Below, in pieces: positions 35,006-43,654 of a stretch of 64,000 bases of DNA (positions are counted from its first letter, which is position 1; the number at the start of each line of letters is the position of its first letter). Under the pieces are notes generated by a model. That model was not told the DNA's origin and did not search any database. It was given only the letters and a program-made list of their open reading frames with translations. The translations under genes and the position numbers were made by a program. This stretch comes from Fusobacterium necrophorum subsp. necrophorum (GTDB taxonomy: Bacteria; Fusobacteriota; Fusobacteriia; Fusobacteriales; Fusobacteriaceae), in NCBI RefSeq assembly GCF_004006635.1, contig NZ_CP034842.1, positions 1,364,001 through 1,428,000 on the forward strand. Reading direction: 5' to 3'.

Positions 35006-35884
35006 TTGAAGATAGAACAAAAAACAAAAGCAGTAATTTACATGTTAATCTCTGCCTTAGGATTTACTTTAATGAGTGTTGCTGTCAAAGCCATTCCCGG
35101 AATCCCGCTTTTTGAAAAGGTATTTTTTCGAAATTTAATCAGTTGTTTTGTGGCTTTTTTATTACTTCTAAGAGAAAAAAGAGGATTTTATGTTGTAACA
35201 GAAAATAGAGTTCCTATTTTCATTCGTTCTTTTCTCGGTTTTTTAGGAGTTGTGACAAACTTTTACGCTGTACAACATTTAATTCTTGCGGATTCCAATA
35301 TGCTGGGAAAACTTTCTCCGATTACCGTTTCTTTTTTTGCCGTTCTTTACTTGAAAGAAAAAGTGGATAAAGAACAAATTTTGGGAATTGTACTTTCCTT
35401 TGTCGGAGCTTTGTTTGTCATTAAACCAAGTTTTTCTTTGTCAATGTTACCGAGTCTAGCAGGCTTAACCTCAGTTACTTTTGCTGGAATTTCTTATACT
35501 GTCATTCGATATTTAAATGACAAAGAAAATCCCAATATCATAGTCTTTTATTTCTCTTTGATGTCGGTACTTTGCTCTCTTCCTTTTATGATGGCGAACT
35601 TTCAAATTCCAAGCCTAAAGGAGTGGTTCTTTCTAATGGGGATTGGATTCATGGCTTGTATGGCTCAATTCTTTATGACCTATTCCTACAAAAATGCGGA
35701 GGCTTCTGAAGTAGCCGTTTATAACTATTCAGGAATTCCCTATGGAATTATTTTAGGATATCTTCTTTTTGACGAAATTCCCGATATTTATAGCTATATC
35801 GGCGGAACGATTATCATTGTTATGGCTATTTATCTGTATCTTCACAATAAGAGGAAGAAAGCAAATAATATTGGAAAGCTATGA
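35006..35884 (+). CDS. DMT-superfamily (EamA) transporter
   Basis: 292 residues with ten hydrophobic helices in two EamA repeats (ALGFTLMSVAVKAIPGIP in the first; AGISYTVIRYLNDKENPNII opens the second). Family members export amino acids, nucleosides or other metabolites, and the substrate cannot be predicted. TTG is the start: GGGAGGA lies 7 nt upstream and no ATG is closer. The 3' end overlaps the convergent NUDIX gene by 59 bp. Confidence 0.88.
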   Translation: MKIEQKTKAVIYMLISALGFTLMSVAVKAIPGIPLFEKVFFRNLISCFVAFLLLLREKRGFYVVTENRVPIFIRSFLGFLGVVTNFYAVQHLILADSNMLGKLSPITVSFFAVLYLKEKVDKEQILGIVLSFVGALFVIKPSFSLSMLPSLAGLTSVTFAGISYTVIRYLNDKENPNIIVFYFSLMSVLCSLPFMMANFQIPSLKEWFFLMGIGFMACMAQFFMTYSYKNAEASEVAVYNYSGIPYGIILGYLLFDEIPDIYSYIGGTIIIVMAIYLYLHNKRKKANNIGKL

Positions 35885-36362
35885 TGCTTTTCGGGTCGTG
35901 TAAATCATAGACGGAAATGTCGTGCAAGGGAATTTCTTTCACGGTTAAAAATTCATCTTCATCCAAATGTTGCTGAGTTTTTTTTAATCCTTTGGCTAAA
36001 AATAGATGGTATTCTCCGTCACTCACTCCGGCACTTCCAAAGTAAGAGCAGATTTTTGTCCAAGTGTTTGCCTGATAGCCTGTTTCTTCTTCCAACTCTC
36101 TTTTAGCAGCTTCTAAAGGAAGCTCGTTTTCTTCTACCAAACCGGCAGGAATTTCCAAAAATTCTCTTCGAATCGCAGGGCGATATTGTTCCACCATAAT
36201 GACGCTTTGATTTTCTGTCAAGGCTAAGATAGCCACTACCTCTCTTTTTCCTGTAAAGGTCCAACTGACTTCTTTTCCATTCGGTAATATTAAATTTTCA
36301 TTGTAGACAGTGACTACATCATTTCGAAAAACTTCTTTTCTTTCTTTATGTTTAAATTTCAT
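35826..36362 (-). CDS. NUDIX hydrolase (ADP-ribose pyrophosphatase-like)
   Basis: 178 residues. The Nudix box is GLVEENELPLEAAKRELEEE followed by TGY, matching Gx5Ex7REUxEExGU. Upstream VVAILALTENQSVIMVEQYR and downstream FGSAGVSDGEYHLFLAKGL are typical of ADP-sugar pyrophosphatases that split ADP-ribose into AMP and ribose-5-phosphate. It is transcribed toward the DMT gene and their coding ends overlap. Confidence 0.9.
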   Translation of the reverse strand: MKFKHKERKEVFRNDVVTVYNENLILPNGKEVSWTFTGKREVVAILALTENQSVIMVEQYRPAIRREFLEIPAGLVEENELPLEAAKRELEEETGYQANTWTKICSYFGSAGVSDGEYHLFLAKGLKKTQQHLDEDEFLTVKEIPLHDISVYDLHDPKSIIAFQYYLLSSSYCEDTDK

Positions 36363-36494
36363 TCTTCTGAGAGACTCCTTTCATGTAATGCTTGATTTTT
36401 CAATTTTCCATGAATATTTTTCATATTCTATCACTTTTTTTGGGAAAATAAAAGCTGAAGAAATAAATTCTCAGAGAAAAAAAGGAAAATATTC

Positions 36495-36523
36495 TTGACA
36501 TTTTTCCCTTATATTCATACTAT
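36495..36523 (+). promoter_or_regulatory. Promoter of pepD
   Basis: TTGACA (36495-36500), 17-bp spacer, TACTAT (36518-36523), about 70 bp before the start codon. Confidence 0.65.
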
Positions 36524-36593
36524 AGTAGTAATAATTTTATCACGGTAACGAAGAATGACTTTTATCTGAATAAAGGAAAAAGGAGGGATGAGC

Positions 36594-38060
36594 TTGGAAA
36601 ACAAAAAGTTTCCCACTATGAAAGACTTAGAAAAGGATATTATTTTTCAACATTTTTTACAAATATGTCGAATTCCACGTAAAACATATTTGGAACAGGG
36701 AATAAGCAACTATCTGTTTTCTTGGGCAAAACAAAGGAAATTGGAAGTATATCAGGATGAACATTGGAATCTTCTGATTCGAAAGCCCGCCTCCGAAGGT
36801 TATGAAAAGAGACAAGGGATTATCTTACAGGCGCATATGGATATGGTTTGTGAAAAGAGCCCTGAAGTTCGGCATGACTTTTTGAAAGATCCTATTCCCC
36901 TTCAATTAGATGGAGATTTTATTTCTACCGGAAATAAAACAACTTTGGGAGCGGATGACGGGATAGGAATGGCTCTTGCTATGACCATTTTAACAGAAGA
37001 AAATTTAAAGCACCCTCCTATTGATGTCATTTTTACGACAGCGGAAGAAGAGGATATGAGTGGAGCTCTTGCTGTGGATTCTTCTTGGTTTCATACAAAT
37101 CGAGTGATTAACTTGGATAATTCGGTAGATCATGAAATTATTGCCGGAAGCAGCGGAGGAAAGGGAGTGGAAATGAAGATTCCTGTCGAAACAATTTTGA
37201 AACCGGAAGGAAGTCATGAATATAGGATTACAATTTCCGGATTGACAGGAGGACATTCGGGAGAAGATATTCATAAAGGCTTGGCCAGTGCGAATGTCCT
37301 ACTGGGAAGATTGTTAGCTCATGTACGAGAAAAACTTTCTTTTTATATTTCTGAAATACAGGGAGGAAATTTCCGTTTGGCTCTTGCCAGGGAGGCAAGT
37401 GTGGTTGTAGCTATTTCACCGGAAGATTTTTCCATTTTACAAAAAAGTGTAGCAGAATTTGAACATAGGATAAAGACTATGTATCAAGAGACGGAAAAAC
37501 AGATCCAAATTGAAATTATGGAAGCAACTACTAAAACGGAAGTTTTTTCTAAGCAGTTTTCGGAAAAACTTATAGATACGATTTTAATAAGTCCTCATGG
37601 AATTTCAGAAATGTTTGGAGGGCTTGGAGTGGTAGAGAGTTCTTGCAATTTAGGAGAAATTTATAGAAAAGAAGATTCGATTTTCTTGATAACAGAAATT
37701 AGAGCCACTTTTGAAGAAAATCGGGAATATCTGTATGAAAAAATAAAAGTTTTGGCGAAACATATGGGAGGCAGGGTAAGAGAATTTTCTTTGTATCCAA
37801 GTTGGATCTATCAATCTCATTCTAAGCTACAAGAAGCAGCAAAAAAAGTTTATCAGGATTTGTTTCAATCCTCTATAAAAATATCGGTAGTACATGCCGG
37901 ATTGGAGTGCGGTTGCTTTTCTTCGAAAATAAAAAATATGGATGCTATTTCCATTGGACCGAATATTTGGAATTTGCATTCTCCCCACGAAAAGCTAAGT
38001 ATATCTTCAACTTATAAAGTATATCAGTTTTTAACTCGATTATTGGAAGAGTTAGAATAA
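36594..38060 (+). CDS. pepD: Aminoacyl-histidine dipeptidase (peptidase D, M20 family)
   Basis: About 488 residues. QGIILQAHMDMVCEKSP carries the first zinc His and Asp, TLGADDGIGMALAM the bridging Asp, FTTAEEEDMSGAL the catalytic Glu pair, and SGLTGGHSGEDIHKG the lid motif, all as in PepD. It hydrolyses Xaa-His and other dipeptides in the cytosol. The TTG at 36594 is 7 nt from GGAGG, whereas the ATG at 36588 overlaps that site too closely, so TTG is preferred. It probably shares a transcript with the carrier gene 79 bp downstream, which would make dipeptide uptake and hydrolysis a joint function (inference). Confidence 0.92.
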   Translation: MENKKFPTMKDLEKDIIFQHFLQICRIPRKTYLEQGISNYLFSWAKQRKLEVYQDEHWNLLIRKPASEGYEKRQGIILQAHMDMVCEKSPEVRHDFLKDPIPLQLDGDFISTGNKTTLGADDGIGMALAMTILTEENLKHPPIDVIFTTAEEEDMSGALAVDSSWFHTNRVINLDNSVDHEIIAGSSGGKGVEMKIPVETILKPEGSHEYRITISGLTGGHSGEDIHKGLASANVLLGRLLAHVREKLSFYISEIQGGNFRLALAREASVVVAISPEDFSILQKSVAEFEHRIKTMYQETEKQIQIEIMEATTKTEVFSKQFSEKLIDTILISPHGISEMFGGLGVVESSCNLGEIYRKEDSIFLITEIRATFEENREYLYEKIKVLAKHMGGRVREFSLYPSWIYQSHSKLQEAAKKVYQDLFQSSIKISVVHAGLECGCFSSKIKNMDAISIGPNIWNLHSPHEKLSISSTYKVYQFLTRLLEELE

Positions 38061-38139
38061 AAATGTTTCAGGAAGATACATTACTTGGGATTATTAAAAA
38101 AAATGGGAATTACTAAAAAATTGAACAAGGAGGGATGTT

Positions 38140-39537
38140 ATGACGGAGAGAAAAGTTTGGAGAATGCCACATGGATTTTTGATTATCGGAAGCATTCTTG
38201 TATTTGTAACGGTATTGACATGGTTGATTCCTGCGGGGGAATTTGAAAGGGTTTTGGATGAAGCTACGGGAAGAAATATTGTGATTCCTACAAGCTTTCA
38301 TTTTGTAGAGGCGAATCCGGTGAGTCCGTTTAGAATGTTTGCTTCTATATTGGCAGGACTCGTGGATGCTGCAGATGTCATTTTCTTTACGATGATTTCC
38401 TATGGTTATATGTGTATGTTGATTCATGTGGGAGCTTTTGATTCCGGAATTGGAAGCCTAATTCGAGTTATGGGAAAACAGGATCGCTTGTTGTTGCCTA
38501 TTTTGATTTGGATTTTTGCTCTCATGGGAGCTTCTTTCGGGATGTATGAAGAAGCATACGGATTCATTCCAGTAGTAATGGGAATTTCTTTGGCACTGGG
38601 CTATGATGCCTTATTGGGAGCCGTTGTCGTTATGGGTTCTGTGGGAATCGGATTTGCCGCTGCCTTTGTCAATCCTTACACGACGGCAATCGCACAGGGA
38701 ATCGCAGAGCTTCCATTGTTTTCCGGACTTTGGTTTCGAGTTCTATGTTTCTTTGTTTTTGTCACTGTTTACACTATTTTTTGTATGAACTATGCTCATA
38801 AAATTAAGAAAGATCCTAGCAAAAGTTTTGTATATGGAGATGATTTCAGTCATCTAATGACAACAACAAAAGAAGAATTGATTCAAAAGCGAATGTCTAA
38901 AAAAGATACGATTTCTCTTCTTATTTTTGTGGGAAGTATTGTAACCTTTGTTCTGGGATCCATTTATAAAGGTTGGTATTTTGAAGAAATTTCCGCTGTT
39001 TTTTTAATCAGTATGTTATTGATTGGAATAGTAAATGGTCTTTCTCTTTCCGAGACTTGTTCCGCTGTGGTCAATATTTATAAAGAAATTGTCTATGCCT
39101 GTTTGGTCATAGGGATTGCAAGAGCCCTTATTATTGTTATGAGAGAGGGAAAAATCATTGACAGCGTGTGTTATTATTTAGCCAATGCGATTTTAGGAGC
39201 CCATAAAATGCTGGCAGCTATGGGAATGGTTATAATTCAAAATTTAATCAATTTCTTCATTCCTTCCGGAAGCGGACAAGCGGCAACTTCTATGCCGATT
39301 ATGACACCGATTGCGGATATCATTGGATTAAACCGACAAATTGCAGTCGTAGCCTTCCAATTTGGGGACGGATTTTCCAATTTATTTTGGCCGACACAAG
39401 CAGCAGTTGACTGTGCGATTGCAGGGTGCAGTTTGTCAAAATGGTATAAATTTTTTGCTCCTTTGTTTGTTATTTTATTAGGATTGCAATTTCTTTTGAT
39501 TGCTTTTGCCGTTTTTATCAATTTAGGGCCTTTTTAA
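38140..39537 (+). CDS. YfcC-family membrane carrier
   Basis: 465 residues with about twelve transmembrane helices. The opening RMPHGFLIIGSILVFVTVLT and WLIPAGEFER, then GASFGMYEEAYGFIPVVMGI and INFFIPSGSGQAATSMPIMT, are hallmarks of the YfcC/DcuC-related carriers. Substrates proposed for the family are C4-dicarboxylates, basic amino acids or peptides, and none can be chosen from sequence. It ends just before a strong terminator. Confidence 0.85.
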   Translation: MTERKVWRMPHGFLIIGSILVFVTVLTWLIPAGEFERVLDEATGRNIVIPTSFHFVEANPVSPFRMFASILAGLVDAADVIFFTMISYGYMCMLIHVGAFDSGIGSLIRVMGKQDRLLLPILIWIFALMGASFGMYEEAYGFIPVVMGISLALGYDALLGAVVVMGSVGIGFAAAFVNPYTTAIAQGIAELPLFSGLWFRVLCFFVFVTVYTIFCMNYAHKIKKDPSKSFVYGDDFSHLMTTTKEELIQKRMSKKDTISLLIFVGSIVTFVLGSIYKGWYFEEISAVFLISMLLIGIVNGLSLSETCSAVVNIYKEIVYACLVIGIARALIIVMREGKIIDSVCYYLANAILGAHKMLAAMGMVIIQNLINFFIPSGSGQAATSMPIMTPIADIIGLNRQIAVVAFQFGDGFSNLFWPTQAAVDCAIAGCSLSKWYKFFAPLFVILLGLQFLLIAFAVFINLGPF

Positions 39538-39550
39538 GAGAGAAAGAGAG

Positions 39551-39597
39551 AATAGACTATCTCAAACGGAATCGAGATAGTCTATTTCTTTTTTTGG
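39551..39597 (+). terminator. Rho-independent terminator after the YfcC gene
   Basis: A perfect 13-bp stem AATAGACTATCTC (39551-39563) / GAGATAGTCTATT (39574-39586) with a 10-nt loop and a T-run. Confidence 0.92.
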
Positions 39598-39634
39598 TTT
39601 GAGAAAGCAAAAAGAAAGAAAATAAAAAAAATTC

Positions 39635-39697
39635 TTGACAAAAAGCAAAAGGAGGAGTATAAAAGAATTGTTAGCCAGTATATTAATTGAGTGCTAA
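39635..39697 (+). promoter_or_regulatory. clpB promoter with CIRCE (HrcA) operator
   Basis: -35 TTGACA (39635-39640), 17-bp spacer, -10 TATAAA (39658-39663). Immediately downstream is TTAGCCAGT - 9 bp - GAGTGCTAA (39671-39697). The right arm is a perfect CIRCE half site and the left arm keeps only TTAGC. HrcA bound here would block clpB transcription until heat stress. Confidence 0.75.
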
Positions 39698-39718
39698 TTT
39701 TGAAAAGGAGGGATGAAC

Positions 39719-42268
39719 ATGAATAGTAATATGTTTACAGAAAACTCAATTTTAGCGATGAATGAAGCAAAAAATTTAGCAGTAAAGTATCAACAACAAG
39801 TGATAAAGCCGGAAATGTTAGCTTATGCATTACTGGAAAATAAAGAGGGATTGATTCCAAAAGTGCTGGAAAAAATGGGCTTGAATATTCATTTTATTTA
39901 TCAGGAATTGGAACATGAACTGGAAAAGATGCCTAAGGTACAGGGAGGACATGAACAGGAAATTTCTCTTTCGCCTGCGACTCATAGAGTTTTGGTAGAA
40001 GCGGAAGAAACGATGAAAAAAATGGGAGATTCCTATTTAAGTGTCGAGCATTTGTTTCGAGCTTTGATAGAAAATACTCCTATTTTAAAAAGATTGGGAA
40101 TTCAGGTGGATAAATTTGATGAAGTGGTAAAAAATGTTCGAGGAAATCGAAAAGTGGAAAGTCAAAATCCGGAAGAAACTTATGAAGTGTTGGAAAAATA
40201 TGCAAAAAATTTAGTGGAATTGGCAAGAGAAGGAAAAATCGATCCCATCATCGGAAGGGACAGCGAAATTCGTCGAGCCATTCAAATTATTTCTCGTAGA
40301 ACCAAGAACAATCCGATTTTAATTGGAGAACCTGGAGTGGGAAAAACTGCCATTGCAGAAGGTTTGGCTCAGAGAATTTTAAATGGAGACGTTCCGGATT
40401 CTCTGAAAAATAAAGTGATTTATTCTTTGGACATGGGAGCCTTGATTGCAGGAGCGAAGTATCAAGGGGAGTTTGAAGAGAGATTGAAAGGAGTTTTAAA
40501 AGAAGTCGAAGAGTCCCAAGGAAATATCATTTTATTTATTGATGAAATTCATACCATTGTAGGAGCAGGAAAAACAAGCGGGGCTATGGATGCCGGAAAT
40601 ATTTTAAAACCGATGCTAGCTCGTGGGGAAGTTCGAGTGATAGGAGCTACGACTATTGATGAATATCGAAAATATATTGAGAAAGACGCTGCCTTAGAAC
40701 GAAGATTTCAAATTATTTTAGTCAACGAACCGGACATCGAAGACACCATTTCTATTTTGCGAGGACTTAAAGAAAAATTTGAAACCTATCACGGAGTAAG
40801 AATTGCTGACGCAGCGATTGTGGCGGCCGCCAACTTGAGTCATCGATACATCAGTGATCGAAAATTACCGGATAAGGCGATTGATTTAATTGACGAAGCT
40901 GCCGCTATGATACGAACGGATATTGATTCCATGCCGGAAGAATTAGACAGTTTAACAAGAAAAACCTTACAGTTGGAAATTGAAAGAGAGGCTTTACAAA
41001 AAGAAAGTGATGCCGCTTCAAAAGAAAGATTGGAGACTCTGGAAAAGGAATTGGCAGATCTGAAAGAAGAAAAAGCTCGTTTGCAATCTCAATGGGAATT
41101 GGAAAAAGAAGAAGTTAATAAAGTAAAAAAAGTGAAAGAAGAAATTGAAAATGTAAAATTGGAAATGGAAAAAGCTGAAAGAAACTATGATTTAACCAAG
41201 TTATCCGAATTGAAATATGGAAAATTGGCGAGCTTAGAAAAAGAGTTACAAGGAATGACTTTTGAAAATCATTTGTTGAAGCAGGAAGTCAGTGCAGAAG
41301 AAATTTCAGAAATTGTTTCCAAATGGACAGGAATTCCTGTTGCCAAATTGACGGAAAGTGAAAAAGAAAAAATGCTGCACTTGGAAGACTATTTGAAACA
41401 GAGAGTGAAAGGGCAAGAAGAAGCGGTGAAAGCTGTTTCCGATACCATGATTCGTTCGATTGCAGGTTTGAAAGACAAACACAGACCTATGGGTTCTTTT
41501 ATTTTCTTAGGACCGACAGGAGTTGGAAAAACGTATTTGGCTAAGACCTTGGCCTATAATTTATTTGACAGTGAAGACAATGTAGTTCGAATTGATATGA
41601 GTGAATATATGGATAAGTTTTCCGTGACTCGATTGATTGGAGCACCTCCGGGATATGTAGGATACGAAGAAGGAGGACAATTGACAGAAGCCGTTCGAAC
41701 AAAACCGTATTCCGTCATTTTATTTGATGAAATTGAAAAGGCTCATCCGGATGTCTTCAATATTTTACTTCAGGTATTGGATGATGGACGTTTGACGGAC
41801 GGACAAGGTAGAATTGTGGATTTCAAAAATACTTTGATTATTATGACATCAAACTTGGGAAGTTCTTATATCTTGGAGGATATTTCTTTGGGAGAAGAAA
41901 CGAGAGAAGAGGTAATGCATGAATTGCGAGCTTCCTTTAAGCCGGAATTTTTAAATCGTGTCGATGAAATTATTTTGTTTAAAGCCTTGGATCAAAAAGC
42001 GATTGAAGAAATTGTTGTATTAGCTTTGGACAGTGTTGCTGAAAAATTAAAGGAAAAATCAATTCAAGTCGATTTTTCACCAAGTTTAATACAATATTTG
42101 GCTGCCAATGCTTACAATCCTCAATATGGAGCAAGACCTTTGAGAAGATATATTCAAAAAGAATTGGAAACAAGCTTGGCAAAAAAATTATTATCCAATG
42201 AAATTAGCGAGTACTCGCATATTGAAATTTCCTTATCTGGGAACGAAATTACGATAAGAAAACAATAA
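39719..42268 (+). CDS. clpB: ClpB disaggregase
   Basis: 849 residues, full length. N-terminal Clp repeat domain (1-150), first AAA+ with Walker [16 protein letters not shown] and Walker [15 protein letters not shown], a coiled-coil middle domain (about 400-525, Lys/Glu-rich), then the second AAA+ with [30 protein letters not shown] and the sensor region [14 protein letters not shown]. It works with DnaK to resolubilise aggregates. The ATG at 39719 fits the GGAGG spacing (7 nt) better than 39713. A CIRCE element controls it. Confidence 0.97.
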   Translation: MNSNMFTENSILAMNEAKNLAVKYQQQVIKPEMLAYALLENKEGLIPKVLEKMGLNIHFIYQELEHELEKMPKVQGGHEQEISLSPATHRVLVEAEETMKKMGDSYLSVEHLFRALIENTPILKRLGIQVDKFDEVVKNVRGNRKVESQNPEETYEVLEKYAKNLVELAREGKIDPIIGRDSEIRRAIQIISRRTKNNPILIGEPGVGKTAIAEGLAQRILNGDVPDSLKNKVIYSLDMGALIAGAKYQGEFEERLKGVLKEVEESQGNIILFIDEIHTIVGAGKTSGAMDAGNILKPMLARGEVRVIGATTIDEYRKYIEKDAALERRFQIILVNEPDIEDTISILRGLKEKFETYHGVRIADAAIVAAANLSHRYISDRKLPDKAIDLIDEAAAMIRTDIDSMPEELDSLTRKTLQLEIEREALQKESDAASKERLETLEKELADLKEEKARLQSQWELEKEEVNKVKKVKEEIENVKLEMEKAERNYDLTKLSELKYGKLASLEKELQGMTFENHLLKQEVSAEEISEIVSKWTGIPVAKLTESEKEKMLHLEDYLKQRVKGQEEAVKAVSDTMIRSIAGLKDKHRPMGSFIFLGPTGVGKTYLAKTLAYNLFDSEDNVVRIDMSEYMDKFSVTRLIGAPPGYVGYEEGGQLTEAVRTKPYSVILFDEIEKAHPDVFNILLQVLDDGRLTDGQGRIVDFKNTLIIMTSNLGSSYILEDISLGEETREEVMHELRASFKPEFLNRVDEIILFKALDQKAIEEIVVLALDSVAEKLKEKSIQVDFSPSLIQYLAANAYNPQYGARPLRRYIQKELETSLAKKLLSNEISEYSHIEISLSGNEITIRKQ

Positions 42269-42275
42269 AAAATAT

Positions 42276-42304
42276 TTGAAAATTCCTTCATAAAATGCTA
42301 CAAT
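42276..42304 (+). promoter_or_regulatory. Promoter of the gene at 42347
   Basis: TTGAAA (42276-42281), 17-bp spacer, TACAAT (42299-42304). Confidence 0.6.
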
Positions 42305-42346
42305 CATAATGCCTATGAAAAATTGAATGAAGGGAGGTGGAATATT

Positions 42347-42709
42347 ATGGCAAAATATAAGAAGTTAGCCTTGGCAATACTTTTTTCGTTTTGTTGTGTC
42401 TTTTCCGCCTCTCTTTTTTTACATTCTGAAAAATTTACACAAGTCTTTGGGGCGAAAGAGGAAAAAAATATTGTCCTGTTAGTACCTCAAGCATCCAGTA
42501 GATCTTATATTGCAGTATTGACACAGGGAGAGCCGGATATTTCCATTTTGGAAAATACCGGAACAGAATATTTTCCGGATATTCTCAAAAAATCTTCCTA
42601 TTTTTTTATAAAGTGTTTTCGAGAACAAGAAAGATTGAAAGAGTTTCATTATACATGGATTATTCATAATATTTTGACCATATTCCCGAAGCGAGTCCTA
42701 CGAAATTAA
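42347..42709 (+). CDS. Hypothetical membrane-anchored protein
   Basis: 120 residues from ATG 42347 (GGGAGG 9 nt upstream). One N-terminal hydrophobic helix (KLALAILFSFCCVFSASLFL) acts as anchor or signal, and the rest (VFGAKEEKNIVLLVPQASSR, DILKKSSYFFIKCFREQERL) has no recognised domain. It is the first gene of a possible run with the small protein and L,D-transpeptidase that follow. Confidence 0.6.
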   Translation: MAKYKKLALAILFSFCCVFSASLFLHSEKFTQVFGAKEEKNIVLLVPQASSRSYIAVLTQGEPDISILENTGTEYFPDILKKSSYFFIKCFREQERLKEFHYTWIIHNILTIFPKRVLRN

Positions 42710-42756
42710 AATAAAAAAATCCTTTTTTTTATTTTTTAGGATAAGGAGGGGATTTC

Positions 42757-42888
42757 ATGAGGTCTTTAGAGCAAGAATTCGAGAATGATGAAAGGCAAGC
42801 TTCTGTAGCAGCCATGCTATTGTTGGCTTCCTATCTTGGATTAGGAATTTTTATGCTATATAAAACAATAGAACTTTTTATCAGTTAG
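42757..42888 (+). CDS. Small membrane protein, 43 residues
   Basis: A short gene: MRSLEQEFENDERQASVAAM followed by one hydrophobic helix (LLLASYLGLGIFMLY) and KTIELFIS. AAGGAGGGG lies 6 nt before the ATG, and the stop is 13 nt before the next gene, so it is very likely translated. Function unknown. Confidence 0.7.
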   Translation: MRSLEQEFENDERQASVAAMLLLASYLGLGIFMLYKTIELFIS

Positions 42889-42901
42889 TGAGGAGAAAAA
42901 T

Positions 42902-43618
42902 ATGAACTATAAAAAGCCCTTATATTGTCTTATCTTTATTTTGGTTTCTTTCTCTCTTTTGGCTCATTCTTTTACAGATGAGGAAATAGAAAGCTTATAC
43001 AAAGATATGAATTTAGGAAAACGAATTGCTTTTTCTGCCTTTAAACAAGGAATTCAGGGAATGGAACGAATTCATAATCGAAACAATAATGTTTTGACGA
43101 TTGTCGATTTTACAAAACCCTCTACAGAGGAACGATTATACATTATAGACTTAGATAAAAAACGAATTTTAGTGTCCAGTTATGTGGCTCATGGAATGAG
43201 AACAGGAGATTTGTATGCTAAGCATTTTTCCAATCGAAAAGGTACTTTGAAAAGCTCAGACGGTTTTTTCTTAACAGGAGAAAGTTATAAAGGAAAAAAT
43301 GGCTTTTCTCTACGTTTATATGGTTTGGAACATGGAAGAAATAACAACGCTTATGCAAGAACCTTGGTCATTCATGCTGCGAATTATGCGGAACAAAGTT
43401 TTATCAATCGTTACGGACGTTTAGGAAGAAGTCGAGGATGTCTGGCAGTTCCTAGGAGTGAGAATCAAAAGATTATTGAGTATATCCGAGGAGGAAGTGT
43501 CTGTTATGTTCATTCGGAAGGTTTGAAGTATGAAAAGTATACTTTTCTGAATATGACTATGGCAGAGAAACGGGAAAAATCGGCAGAAGCCTTGGAAGCA
43601 GAAGCGATGGAAAGTTAG
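42902..43618 (+). CDS. Murein L,D-transpeptidase-like protein (YkuD-related)
   Basis: 238 residues with a signal peptide (YCLIFILVSFSLLAHS). LVIHAANYAE followed by GRLGRSRGCLAVPRSENQKI gives the His and the catalytic Cys of the L,D-transpeptidase catalytic domain family; LYIIDLDKKRILVSSYVAHG is its first strand pair. These periplasmic enzymes cross-link or trim peptidoglycan stem peptides. A charged tail rich in Glu and Ala ends the protein. Confidence 0.82.
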   Translation: MNYKKPLYCLIFILVSFSLLAHSFTDEEIESLYKDMNLGKRIAFSAFKQGIQGMERIHNRNNNVLTIVDFTKPSTEERLYIIDLDKKRILVSSYVAHGMRTGDLYAKHFSNRKGTLKSSDGFFLTGESYKGKNGFSLRLYGLEHGRNNNAYARTLVIHAANYAEQSFINRYGRLGRSRGCLAVPRSENQKIIEYIRGGSVCYVHSEGLKYEKYTFLNMTMAEKREKSAEALEAEAMES

Positions 43619-43654
43619 AAGAGAAAAGAAGTCAAGATTGTCTTACAGGAAGAA

